A stretch of 62,500 bases of DNA. Source: Leishmania mexicana MHOM/GT/2001/U1103. Its lineage: Eukaryota; Euglenozoa; Kinetoplastea; Trypanosomatida; Trypanosomatidae. The stretch lies in the NCBI RefSeq assembly GCF_000234665.1, contig NC_018315.1, forward strand, positions 392,047-454,546, in the 5' to 3' direction. Under the pieces are notes generated by a model, which was given only the letters and a program-made list of their open reading frames with translations, searched no databases and had not been told where the DNA came from. The position numbers and the translations under genes are program-made. This document shows, piece by piece, positions 43,029-54,887 of the stretch. The stretch's first letter is position 1. Every line of letters begins with the position of its first letter.

Positions 43029-44912
43029 ATGACCTCATCAGCCGATCAATCGCCCTCGTTGCCAACCCCTGAGCACTCGCCGCGTCAGGTGAGCACGCCG
43101 CCTGCAACACCCACCACCACGTCGGTGTTTGATGCCCCAGAGAACCAGGCGCCAAAGGGCCGACGACGTCATCGTCACAGCCACCGCAGCAGTACCTCGG
43201 ACGCGCCGACGGCGTTGTCGCACGCGCACAAGCGCAGGCACAAGCACAAACGGGAGTCGAGCTGCCGATGCTCCGGTGGAGAAGCAGCAGCCAGTGAAGT
43301 AAATGAGGGCTCGTCATGGAGGACAGATATTACACGTGAGGCAACAGGGGTGGCGGACGACGACGACAAGACAGAGCGGCAGCGCTTGGCCAGTGCGGCG
43401 GTCACACCGAATCTGCCGGTCAGCAACGGAGCTTCCAGCAAACCGAGCCTTACGCAGCCGTCCCCGCCTCGATGCGACCCGCAAGTTCTTGCCCCTAGCA
43501 CAGCCACCGCGGCAGTGGCGTACACCTCGGTGGCTGAAGGGACGCTGTCCCACTTTCCCAAGGGTGTTGGTGTGCCGGCTCGGTGTGCCCGGCCAAGCGA
43601 CGCCTCTGTGGCACAAAACAGAGGCACAGCTCTTAGCGTCACGCCCTTTTCAGGTCTTGAGAAGTCGATTTTTACTCTCGGCGAGTATGTCAAGGGACCT
43701 GCGTGGCCGCTAATCGCTGCGACAGTGCTAACCGAGCCGCCTGAGGAACCGTCCAGCATTTTTAGCCCCGCGTCGGGGCGGGAGACGGAGGTCGAGGTGC
43801 CGACACAGCGGCGGCGGGGCGGGGTCGGCAACCATCTTCCCTCTATGACTGCTGTCACCGCACCGATTGGTGTGAGCGTTGGCGAGGGTGGCACGTCGCG
43901 TCTGCCGTGCACCCATCTGCACCCCGCCGACGTGGACCTCCCCATCGCGGAGGAAATGGAAGTGGCAGAGAAACGCCGGTATGGCGATGAGCGAGATGAA
44001 GCCTTTCTCACCAGCGGCAGCGTTTGGGATGATGGAGAGCGCATGCGTGGAAGTTCTCTGCACCACACCGAGGGGGGCGCTGATGACGGTTGTGAGAGTG
44101 AGGACTGGGCCGAGGACGGCCGCAAGATTCCTCGCTCAGCGGAGCCGTGCTGCTCGCTATACGTGAACGTCAGCAAAGACCCCGATAGCTGGCGTCACAG
44201 TCAACCGCGTCGCCACGCCTTCGAGCGCCCGCTGCACTCGATGCAGGTGATGGCGTTCGTCTTTGAGCTGGTGCTGATAGCCCTTTTCTGGTCTAGCGTC
44301 TTCATGGGGTACATCATGCTGTACACCCAGGACAAGCAGGACTGCCTGGCTGAGATGGTCATCTTCGCTATCCTCGTGCTTGTCGGCATGGTGTGGCTCT
44401 ACACATCCTTAATCCTAATCTCCTTCAAGGACTGCACGGACTACAGCAACTCGGGTGAGCTGTGCATGTTCTGCCGCCGTCGCACGCATGTGGACTCCAA
44501 GCACTGCAAGTCGTGCAACAAGTGCGTGGAGGGATTCGACCACCACTGCAAGTGGCTGAACATGTGCGTCGGAGCGAAGAACTACCGGCTCTTCTTCTCC
44601 TTCGTCTCCGCCGCCGTGTGCCTGACTCTCTTTGGCTTTATTGGCGGCGTGACGTACCTGTCGCGGTGGTGGCATATGCTGGCGGAGCGCCATAGCGCGT
44701 ATTTTCGCGCGGCCCCGATTGTCATGTGCACGCTAATAATCGTGGGTATTGGCCCGATGGCGCACCTGCTCTTGTTCCACAGCTACCTTTGCATCGTTGG
44801 CAAGACGACGTACCAGCACATTCTTGAAAAGCGCGAGCGTGCTGTGGAGTTCCCCAGCGGTGAAACGGAGGAGCGGTTTCGCAAGACGCGACCGCGGCCG
44901 TGCTGCTGTTAG
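43029..44912 (+). CDS. DHHC-type palmitoyltransferase, tandem copy 1
   Basis: The 627-residue protein is a zinc-finger DHHC protein S-acyltransferase, which attaches palmitate to cysteines of membrane-associated proteins. A hydrophilic Ser/Pro-rich N-terminal half (about 1-395) with a His/Arg/Lys cluster precedes four membrane segments near 405-432, 443-467, 521-545 and 562-588. The cytosolic Cys-rich domain begins at CMFCRRRTHVDSKHCKSCNK and carries the catalytic DHHC at 504-507, inside EGFDHHCKWLNMC. Downstream, KTTYQH stands where TTxE is usual, so Glu is replaced by Gln. The C-terminus is a CCC tail after PRP. The ATG at 43029 is chosen because upstream frame extension lacks an in-frame ATG with protein-like sequence. 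A paralogue follows 2.2 kb downstream with a near-identical catalytic block. Target proteins and membrane are unknown. Confidence 0.92.
   Translation: MTSSADQSPSLPTPEHSPRQVSTPPATPTTTSVFDAPENQAPKGRRRHRHSHRSSTSDAPTALSHAHKRRHKHKRESSCRCSGGEAAASEVNEGSSWRTDITREATGVADDDDKTERQRLASAAVTPNLPVSNGASSKPSLTQPSPPRCDPQVLAPSTATAAVAYTSVAEGTLSHFPKGVGVPARCARPSDASVAQNRGTALSVTPFSGLEKSIFTLGEYVKGPAWPLIAATVLTEPPEEPSSIFSPASGRETEVEVPTQRRRGGVGNHLPSMTAVTAPIGVSVGEGGTSRLPCTHLHPADVDLPIAEEMEVAEKRRYGDERDEAFLTSGSVWDDGERMRGSSLHHTEGGADDGCESEDWAEDGRKIPRSAEPCCSLYVNVSKDPDSWRHSQPRRHAFERPLHSMQVMAFVFELVLIALFWSSVFMGYIMLYTQDKQDCLAEMVIFAILVLVGMVWLYTSLILISFKDCTDYSNSGELCMFCRRRTHVDSKHCKSCNKCVEGFDHHCKWLNMCVGAKNYRLFFSFVSAAVCLTLFGFIGGVTYLSRWWHMLAERHSAYFRAAPIVMCTLIIVGIGPMAHLLLFHSYLCIVGKTTYQHILEKRERAVEFPSGETEERFRKTRPRPCCC
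44419..44572 (+). repeat. Near-identical block shared with the second DHHC gene (copy 1)
   Basis: These 154 bp match 47980-48133 at 152 positions, differing only in one codon third base (atg/atc) and one first base (tcg/gcg). Sequence on both sides diverges quickly. The block covers most of the Cys-rich DHHC domain. Confidence 0.9.
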
Positions 44913-47066
44913 GCCGGTGGGCGGAGCGGGGCGGGGCGGGGCGGGGGGGGGCAGAGCGATTGCGCATGCACAACCCCCCCTTGACCCCTCTTCTGTCTGC
45001 TTCCACGGACAAGGAAAAACGAGTAAAAAAATGGCATCATTCTCCAGTGATACCGCTGACGGGCGCACTCTTCTGCGTGCTTGCAGCGTCTTTGCCCGCG
45101 CACGCATGGTCTCTGCTCCTCTTCGTTACACCCATACATCTGCATTACCCTTATCATGTAAGGCTGTCTCTCTCTGTCTGTCTGTCCTTCTCTGTGTGTG
45201 TGGGAGGGGGGAGGAGGAGGGCGGCGGCGGCGACGGCGGTGGGGTGGGGCGAGGAGGAGCACGCATGCGCGCGCGTGCAAACGGACGCGCAACACCGCTT
45301 AGAGACAGAGTTGCTGCATCGCAGATGTTTCCTTTTCTTTTTATGCTCATTCTTGTCGCTCCCCCAACCACATGTACGAAGCAGCGCCCTGCCTTGTGCT
45401 CTTTGGTACCCCTTCTCCCCTTCCCCTCCTGTCGCGCACTTTTCAAAATGTTTTGGTTGTTAGATGTTTGCACACATGGACACACGCACGCTCCTATGCT
45501 CTTACACTATTTTCTCTCTTCTATCTTTGCGTCTCTGTGCATGCCTGTGCATGCCTGTATGTGTGTGTGTGCGTGTGTCAGGGAGGGCGTCAACGCATGC
45601 GTATGTGTGCTTGTCTGTGCTCGGCTGCATGTTCTTTTGTCTTCGTTTCTCTTACGCATCTCGAATCCCCTCTTCGACCCTTCACCGCCGCCCCCCTCCT
45701 CCTCCCGCTTTGCTTTCACACTGTCCTTTTCTGCGCCGGCGCCACCGCGCCTGCTTTCGGGTAGCACAGCTGAAGAAGGTCGTTGTGCTCTGGTGTGGCG
45801 TGTGGGCACGTGTGTCTGTGGTTTTATTCACACGCGGGCGAACGCGCGTAGGGCGCTCCATTTTTTCTTTTTTTTTCGTTTGATGTGGGGAGGGAGGGAG
45901 GCGTATTGGTGGTGGTGGTGGTGGTGGCGGTGTTGAAGGATACGCAGGCCTTCTGTTGCTCTTCTTGTTCGCGGTCTCTTTCTCCTCACGCTAGACAGCT
46001 GTGCACCGACCAGCGCTCACACGCTCGACAGAGGTGTCACAACGGGTGCCCTCTCACTCTCTCTCTGTGCGTCTGCTCATGCAGATTTATATATCTACAT
46101 CTATCTTTGGCGGCTGTGACGTTTTCGATGTGGATATCGAAAAAAAGAAAACATTTTTTTTTTGGTGGTGGGGAGAGGTACAGAGCTGACGCCGGCGGTT
46201 TTGTGCTGTTCTGCGCTGCGCCTTCGCGGGCGGACCAAGACGCTTACTGCTATGAGAGCACGGGCAGTCAGCGTCGATGTACCACGCACACATGCACACG
46301 CCCGGATTGCGCGTACGTATCCACGCACCTGCATGCAGAGAATTACAGCTCATTCAAAGAAATTCTCCCGGAAGTAAAGAAAAAAAAACATGAACTTTCG
46401 GAGGAGACTCGCCCGTGCACCGCGGGCACCACCGCTCGTCATGTCTCTCTACCGTCGACAACACCAGTCTGTCCTTGACACGGACAGGAACACGTTCTGT
46501 GAGACCACGATCACCGAAGAATAGGGAGAGGAGGCAGCGAGGACGTGAGTGGGGGCCCGTGTGAGAGAGATCCGGGGGCTATGCGCATGCGCGTCACCAT
46601 CGCCAGGGGGCGAAAAGAGAAAATCTCGAGGTTCCCGGCATCCTTGCACCTCCTCCTGCCCGCTCACCTCGCTGCACACTCCGCGACTGCACATGACGAT
46701 GTGAGCTCTTGCCGTGTGGGCGGCGAGGAGGAACCTCTCGTGCTCGTACGCGCGCATAGGCCTGTGATGAGTATCGACCGTCGTTGGTGGCGTTCGTGTG
46801 GGTCTTTTCGCAGCTCCCCCCCTCCCCTCTCCCGTGGCCGTTCTCTTACTCTTTGTCTTCTCTTCTGCCTGTGCGGTGTCCACCCCAGGCACACACACAC
46901 ACGCACACGCCTCACTGGCACGCCCAGATACCACCCATCCACACGCGTTTTTTTTTTTGTGTGTGTGTCCACGCGAATCGCAGGGCATACTAAGCGAGGC
47001 CCATCGAGTTCCGCCGGCGCATCCGCATTTTTTTATGTTGTGCCGTGCAACCTACAGAGACTCACA
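44913..47066. other. 2.2-kb interval between the DHHC paralogues
   Basis: No gene is seen. The region starts with a G-rich run (44923-44951), then is pyrimidine-rich with a GGT run near 45908-45932. The frame of copy 2 is open upstream to about 46545, but without an ATG in a plausible place. A T12 tract at 46949-46958 followed by the AG at 46982-46983, or the AG at 47056-47057, could be the splice acceptor of copy 2 (84- or 9-nt 5'UTR). Confidence 0.5.
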
Positions 47067-48482
47067 ATGAGTGCCGCCGGAGATCCAGTATCCGTCTCCG
47101 GAAAGTCCGAGACGGACGCGGCTGTCGCGCCCGTCTCGGACATGACGCGTCAGCTGCCACCTGAGGCCACCGGCAGCCGACTACCGGCGCATCTCGTGCG
47201 CGAAGGCCCCCTCCGCGGCCATGGCGCTGCGCTATACGGCTCGTCACCGAAACACGTGCCGCTGCAGACGCCTTCGTCTCCAAGAGGCAATGACACTCCA
47301 CAGGCGCCGCCCGCAGCAAACGGATACGGCCCTGTGTCTGCCCGTCAAGGGGAGGAGTTGGAGGTGGAGAGTGTCGTGTTAGTAGAAGCGCAGCAGTGCG
47401 GTGCGCGTCTCACGGATGCCAACGCGAACGCCACGCTGCTGAGCTGCGTTGACCTCGGCTTCATGGATGCGGAACGTGTCGTAGATGAGGAGATGGACGT
47501 GGCGAGCCGGAGCAAGCTGGACGAGGCGAGCGGCGGCGGTATCAAGGACAATGCCCTCTTCGAGGGGAGCGGCAGGCATGATGCCTGTGTTGTGGCAAAC
47601 GTGCTGGCACCACCGTCAAAGATCGATGCCGCCGGAGGAAATGTGCTGGAGGTCGACCGCGGCGCCGCTGAAGACGATCACGGTTTCGAATCTCGCTCAG
47701 AGCAGCCGCTGGCCTCGTGTTGTGTGGACACGCGTCGTTACCCCGACAGTTGGCGATATACACGGCCGCGGCGCTATGCCTTTGAGCGACCGCTGCACTC
47801 CTACCAGATTGTCGGCCAGATGTACTGTCTGGTGGTCATCATATTGTTTTGGTCTAGCGTGTTTGCGGCCTACGTACTGCTCTACACCCAGGACAAGCAG
47901 GACTGCCTGGCTGAGCTCGTGGTGTTCGCGACACTCGTTGGAGCGGGCGTTGTGTGCGTGTACGTCTTCTTTTTCTGGGTCTCCTTCAAGGACTGCACGG
48001 ACTACAGCAACTCGGGTGAGCTGTGCATCTTCTGCCGCCGTCGCACGCATGTGGACTCCAAGCACTGCAAGGCGTGCAACAAGTGCGTGGAGGGATTCGA
48101 CCACCACTGCAAGTGGCTGAACATGTGCGTCGGGAGGGCGAACTACATCCCTTTTTTTTGCTTTGTGAGCGGAAGCGTGTTCACCAGCTTCACAACTCTT
48201 GGCAGCGTCATCTGCTTGCTTGCGCGGTGGTGGCATGTGCTGGCGGAGCACCACAGCGCCTACTTCCGCGCGGGTCCGGTTGTGCTGTGCTTCGTGCTCC
48301 TCGTCGGCATCGTTCCCATTGTGCACTTGTTCGGATTTCACGTCTACTTGCATTTTATACTGAGGACGACAACGTATCAGCACATCGTAGGCAAGCGCGA
48401 GGAGACGTTCCAGATCCCGGCCGAGGAGGCAGCCCCACAGAAGCCAAGCCGTTGTTGCTGCTCCTGCTGCTGCTGCTGCTAG
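47067..48482 (+). CDS. DHHC-type palmitoyltransferase, tandem copy 2
   Basis: The 471-residue protein is the shorter paralogue of the upstream DHHC palmitoyltransferase. It keeps the four membrane segments, the Cys-rich domain (CIFCRRRTHVDSKHCKACNK), the catalytic DHHC at 345-348 and the TTYQH variant of the TTxE motif. The N-terminal region (about 1-235) is acidic and unrelated at the sequence level to copy 1. The segment before the first membrane helix (RYPDSWRYTRPRRYAFERPLH) is nearly the same as in copy 1. The protein ends in a cysteine-rich tail, RCCCSCCCCC, encoded by a TGC repeat that runs into the stop codon. The tail may itself be acylated. I start at the ATG at 47067; an open 174-codon upstream extension is composed of UTR-like sequence and starts at a non-ATG codon. 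Confidence 0.92.
   Translation: MSAAGDPVSVSGKSETDAAVAPVSDMTRQLPPEATGSRLPAHLVREGPLRGHGAALYGSSPKHVPLQTPSSPRGNDTPQAPPAANGYGPVSARQGEELEVESVVLVEAQQCGARLTDANANATLLSCVDLGFMDAERVVDEEMDVASRSKLDEASGGGIKDNALFEGSGRHDACVVANVLAPPSKIDAAGGNVLEVDRGAAEDDHGFESRSEQPLASCCVDTRRYPDSWRYTRPRRYAFERPLHSYQIVGQMYCLVVIILFWSSVFAAYVLLYTQDKQDCLAELVVFATLVGAGVVCVYVFFFWVSFKDCTDYSNSGELCIFCRRRTHVDSKHCKACNKCVEGFDHHCKWLNMCVGRANYIPFFCFVSGSVFTSFTTLGSVICLLARWWHVLAEHHSAYFRAGPVVLCFVLLVGIVPIVHLFGFHVYLHFILRTTTYQHIVGKREETFQIPAEEAAPQKPSRCCCSCCCCC
47980..48133 (+). repeat. Near-identical block shared with the first DHHC gene (copy 2)
   Basis: Partner of 44419-44572 (152 of 154 bases equal). A further identical 33-bp stretch lies at 47883-47915 versus 44322-44354. 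Confidence 0.9.
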
Positions 48483-49723
48483 AGTGTCGTGGACAAAAGC
48501 CACCCCGACTCCTCTCGGGGACTGCCGGGGGTGCCTCAGGGACGAATGGTCTGCCTCCCGCCGTGTGCTCATGTATGCAGGCAAAGCAGGGTGTTTCAGA
48601 CGCGTGTCTTTGCTGTGCACAACGTCCTCCTCTCCCCCTCCTCCCCCTTCTCCATGTGTGTCACAACGGTCTCCTCGCTTCTTCTTTTTTTTCCTGTTTC
48701 GTGTGTGTGTGTGTGTGTGTTGGCGGCGGCGGCCCCTCTGGCTGTTGGCTCATGTGCACATCGCCTTATCTTTTCTGCGGCTTGCGATGCACTTTTATGG
48801 CATCTTTTTGGTGAGGCCCATGTACAGACGATATGTGTGGGTAGTCCGTGTCGACGATGTTGAACGGCCCTTTCTCCCTCCCTCCCTTCCTCTCACTGCC
48901 TTCCCTCCTCTTCCTCCTTTGCGTCTTATTAGTGCGACGATGATGGCCGTCCTGCCGTTGCCGCTCGATGTTGTTCGTTGTCGTTGGTGGTGACTGACCT
49001 GCGCGATGTGGCTTGCTCTCCTCCGCCGGGCGGTCGTTCTTCCCTTTTCGTCACCCTTTTCCGTTTTGGTTTCCGTCCATGTTGTTCTGCCTCTCCGCTG
49101 TCGCTGCTGATGCGCTTTTTTCTTTTCCTTTTCTCGTCGCAGTAGAGCTCAACGTTTTCTCTGCGCCTGTATCGGCGTGGGCGCGTGTGTGCACATACAT
49201 GGTACGTGCCGAGTGATCTACCGCCACACCCCTCCACCGCCACCGCCACCTTCCTCGTTGGCGGTCGTTTGTGTGTGTGTGAGGTGCTTGGTGTTCGTAT
49301 TAGTAGCCGTAGCTCGTGCCCCGCACCGTGACGCATTCCTCCTCGCCTTTGGCCATCCTCCCCGGAGGATGCTTCCCTCCGGCGCCACTGGCGGTACCTT
49401 CTTCCTCACCGCCGCTTGGCTTCACTCCTTGTCTTTTTTTCTTTTTGGGCTTTGTGTGGTTGTGTGCGTGCTTTCCTCGTTTGCCCTTTCTCGCGCATGA
49501 GCGCCCCAGGCAAAGCAGGCTGGCATTACGCGCATGCTGCGACAGCGGTGATTGGCGGATCGTGCCTCCTCTTTGGCTTTGTTTTCGCTATCCTTCTCCC
49601 TGTCTTTGGTCGGCGGATTGTGTGGAGCTGCCCCCCTGCAGTGCCCGTTTTATGGTCGCTCTCTCTCTCGCACACACCCTCTGCCGTCATCTTCGTTTTC
49701 CTGTGTGGTTTGTCGTATATACA

Positions 49724-50255
49724 CCATTATGACGAGGGGCCAACTCCCCGCAGTGCGTGGCATCGCAGGGTCCAGTGCACCCCCCCACTACCTATCCCCT
49801 GCCAATGCTCCATCGCTTCTCGTGGTGGCGGGGTGTGGGGTCCTGTGCGGTGCTGCGTGGGAGCGAGCTGCGGAGGCGAACACGCTTCTGCGATCGATAT
49901 GATGGGCGGAGTGTCGGCGTGGCTCGAGCGCATCCCACCCCCGGCCCTCGCACTGCCTAGTGGCGTGGGGACTGCCTGACCGGGGAGCGGCTGCGAGGCG
50001 ACATGCGAGGCGGCGGATTTGTAGAGTCTGGGGGCAGAGGGTGTGCTGCGATGACTGGGTCCGCATTGCTGTAGCGCGCGTGATGGGGGCGTGTGGCAGA
50101 ACGAGCGCGCTGACGGAAAGGGTGACTGGCTCTCACTGTCTGCCCCATCGTCCTCTTCTCTCTCACCGCGGCAGCGTCGCTGGCAGAGGCATTTTAGTAC
50201 AACACAAATCGAGACACAGACGAACCAAACGAAAAAGAAGAGGACACAAGGCAGC
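49724..50255 (+). mobile_element. Candidate SIDER-type degenerate retroposon
   Basis: About 530 bp of G/C-rich, non-pyrimidine-biased sequence stands out from the flanking UTR. It ends in an A-rich stretch at about 50200-50255. Its phrases (a gtccagtgcaccccccc segment, ggggagcggctgcgaggcga, ggggcagagggtgtgctgcg) resemble SIDER2 elements as I remember them from Leishmania 3'UTRs. Such elements are linked to mRNA instability and translational control. Both identity and ends rest on memory and composition. Confidence 0.45.
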
Positions 50256-50636
50256 ACCGCCGCCGATATGGCGATGCGCACGCCGTGTATCCTGACTGGG
50301 AGAGGGCGGGGGGAGGGGAAGGCCTGCACGCCTGTTGCAGGCGAGAGCCTCCTCCTCTTCTGGCCCTCTAAGCGAGCGGGCTTCCATCCGCTCATTCCGT
50401 GAAGGGACAGCGATGTCGTGCCGGCAGGGTAGGTGCTTCACGTCCTCGTCCCCACTGTTTCGCTTCCATGCTCTGCCTTTGTGGTGATGCCCTCCGCACG
50501 TGCCACTCCCTGCCCGCCTGCTCTCCCTCCTGCCCTCGTTCTTCCGTGGCGCGTGACGCACCCGCCAGCATCGCAACGCCGTTACGTAACTCATCTCTCA
50601 TAGCCATCATCATAGCCTCCCGTTTTGTGTTGCCGT

Positions 50637-50693
50637 ACTCTCCCTCTCCCTCGCCCCCGCCCTTTTGCTGTTGCTCGTACCACCGCGAAATAG
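50637..50693 (+). promoter_or_regulatory. Candidate spliced-leader acceptor for CYP51
   Basis: The T/C tract at 50638-50677 is followed by the first AG at 50692-50693, which would leave a 33-nt 5'UTR before the ATG at 50727. Confidence 0.55.
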
Positions 50694-50699
50694 ATATAA

Positions 50700-52166
<1,467 letters not shown>

Positions 52167-52425
52167 GGCGAGGACGCACGCCGGAAACGCAAGCAGATGA
52201 ACGCCTTAGAGAGAGACAGAGACGGCGTTGAGGGCACGTGTGTGTGTGCCGGTGTGATCGCCTGTTGTTGTCGCTCCTCAGGGGAGGGGAGGGGAGGGTT
52301 GGTGCTCAACAGTCAGATGATTGGGCAAGCATCCATGGTGATGTCGTTCTGGGAGGCGCGTGCACGAGTGCGCGCCTGCTTTTCGTGTCTGTACGTCTGT
52401 GCGCAGAGTTGAGTTGCCGGCACCG

Positions 52426-52452
52426 CACACACACACACACACACACACACAG
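52426..52452. repeat. (CA)n microsatellite
   Basis: Thirteen perfect CA units in the region expected to be the CYP51 3'UTR. Confidence 0.9.
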
Positions 52453-54740
52453 CGTGAGGGGGTGACAGGGCAAGACGGAAGCAGGAGAGGTTTACGCGGT
52501 GGCTTGGCACAGTTCACGCACGCACAGAGAGTCACCCGGAACCGGTGGACATGTGAGCCGCATAATGCACATGTATATACATAGTCATCTCCATAGAGCG
52601 GGCGAGCGAAACGGCGGTGGCGGTGCTGCGGTGGAAGGCAAGACGAGGGCATGGAGGGGAAGCAAGGCATAACCACAGACGCCTATGCAGAGGGCGCCTG
52701 GGCTTGAGGAAAGCGGTGCGAATGTGCGTAGGTATGTATGTCTGCGCCTGATGTGGTGGCGTGCATCTGCCGCATGCCCGCGGGCACATCAGCTACAGCA
52801 CCACTGAGGAGAGGACAAGAGTAACGGACACACATACAGGGCGACACACGCACGAACGGGCACGCAAGGAGGGGAGGGGGAACAACCGGAAAGGAAAATG
52901 GCGGCAGCGCCAAAAGAGGCGGAGGAAGCTGTGCACTGACCCGTACCACCGTCCCTCCCACTTTGCTGCACACTTCGAGGTCGTCTAAGGGTGAAAGGTG
53001 GTGGTGGTGGTGTGTGTGTGTGTGTGTGGTTGGGTGGGGGGTAGAGCGCCGCGCTGCGAGGGAGATGTCAACGGGCGAGCGAGGGTGAGAGAGAGACGAA
53101 TCGACTCGGAACGTTGGCAGCCTGCATACATGCACACGAAAGCTGACTGTTGCCGCACCGTCGCCAATATATGGCGAGCACACGCGCAGAGCGCACCCAC
53201 TTCGACCTACTCCCTGTGGCACGCAGAGCGCTAGAGATCCACATGTGCGGGGTGGGTGGGTGGGTGCATTGTGTGTGTTTTTTCGTTTTCGCCGTTGTCA
53301 GTGGTGAGGACTCCTCTGCTGCTGCTGCCTCCCTCAGGTACAAGAGTAGCCGAGAGCGAGGCAAGAGGTTGGTGGTGAGACGGTGCTCTTCATGGCCCCT
53401 CTGGCTGCCTTCTCTTTTCGCGTTCTTCGTGGCCTCTCCACCGTGTATCAGCAACGAGCTACGCCCGCACTTGGCGTACGTGCGCTCTTCTTACAAACCC
53501 GTCCCCCCTCCCCCCATTGTTTTGTTTTCACTTTGTTTCCATAGTCAGTAGACTCGGAACGTTTTCGCTCCGGTCCCTTATGCTTACCTCAGACCTTATC
53601 GGATGATCGCTGCATGCATGTATGCGACTAGCGGAATGTGCGATGGCTTCATCGCTGTCGTGCGGGTGCCTCTCGTTGTTATCTTCTTTGTTTCTGTTTC
53701 GTTTCACTTGCCCTCCCTCCCCTTGCGTGTGGACGAAACGTTTGGCCGGCATTCACGCCCCCCCCCCATCCTTGAACTCTCCCACTCTCTCTCTGTACGT
53801 GTGTGTGTGTTGGCATGTCGCATTGGCGGCACATTTTTCACCCCCTTCGTCTCTCTCGCCCTGTCCCTCTGTGGAGTGCTCGAGGCTGTCCTGTCTGTCG
53901 CCTGGCAATGCGTGTGTGCGCGTAAGCGTGCGTGGGCCCGCCGGCTCTTCTACTCTGTCCTCTCCTCTTCTCTCTGTGCGTGCGTTTCTTTCGTGTTGTC
54001 GTACACGTCGTTGGCTTGCCATCTCCTCGTGGTGGATGATGTCAATGACCCTTTCACTTCGTTTTAGCGGGGAACTCACTTTCCCCCCACGCCCCCACTC
54101 TCCCCGGCGACAAGAAAAACGAAAGGGAAACGCCGCCAAAGGTGCGAAATGACGAACACGAGCAGTGATGCGGCAGCGGTCCAGTATACGGCGTACACCA
54201 GTCGTAGCGGAACAGAGAGGCGGTAGCGCACGAAGGCGAAAGTGTATGTGTGTGTCGCACGCGTTGTCGTGCGCTCTTTCACTGTCCTTTGTTTCCCTCG
54301 CTCTCTCTTTTCTCGCCTCGCCTGCGCCTGTCCTCCACTTTCGCGCGATGGGGATGCGCTACGGAAGCGCGGGCTTACAGAAACGGCGGCAGCAGCGCGT
54401 GGCACGTCGAGTTTTGTGAGGTACCGCGCTTCACGGTCAGAGCTCCCGTGCACCGTGCGGCTGCCGTCGTTGAAGGATTTCGTCTATGCGTGCTTTCTAT
54501 TTTTTTTTCTTTTGGAAAACGATAGATGCGCGCGCAGGGGAAGAGATCAAGGTCGGGATGCGCTCTCGCATCCGACATTCACGTCACTATCCTGTGCCAC
54601 CATCCTCAAACTATGCACCCACCCACCGTGTCACACTGTGTGGCACATGCGGTTGCCCTTTTTAGCCATGGAGACCCCTCCATCAGGGTGACGCAGCGGT
54701 GCTGTGCCTCGCTGTTGTGTCTGCTTCCCGACGTCATTCC

Positions 54741-54872
54741 CCACCTCCTCTCTCTCCCTTTTTGCTCTGTCACGCGTCCTGTGCGCCACTCCCACACACA
54801 TCGCGCTGCTGCTCCGCGCATCCCCCACGCTCGTCTCCTCGCTGCGACCCCCCTCCCGCCGCGCGCCGACAG
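54741..54872 (+). promoter_or_regulatory. Spliced-leader acceptor of eL28 giving a very short 5'UTR
   Basis: After the pyrimidine tract beginning at 54741 there is no AG for about 130 nt until the AG at 54871-54872. Splicing there leaves only 15 nt before the ATG at 54888. Very short 5'UTRs are typical of ribosomal protein mRNAs. Confidence 0.6.
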
Positions 54873-54887
54873 AACTGCGCACGAATC

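Larger units (their letters stand above)
52167..54887. other. 2.7-kb region between CYP51 and eL28
   Basis: No gene is seen. The left part is purine- and GC-richer, with a (CA) run at 52426-52452 and a GT/GGT run near 53003-53030. The right part is pyrimidine-rich and ends in the eL28 splice signal. Open frames are short and non-ATG. Confidence 0.55.

Noticed and set aside
46545..47066. N-terminal extension of the second DHHC protein
   Set aside because: Starts at a non-ATG codon and runs through UTR-like, T-rich sequence; the ATG at 47067 begins typical sequence.
47697..48620. 307-codon frame on the - strand
   Set aside because: Antisense of the second DHHC gene.
53150..53551. 133-codon frame between CYP51 and eL28
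   Set aside because: Begins at a non-ATG codon, has mixed low-complexity content and no recognisable family.
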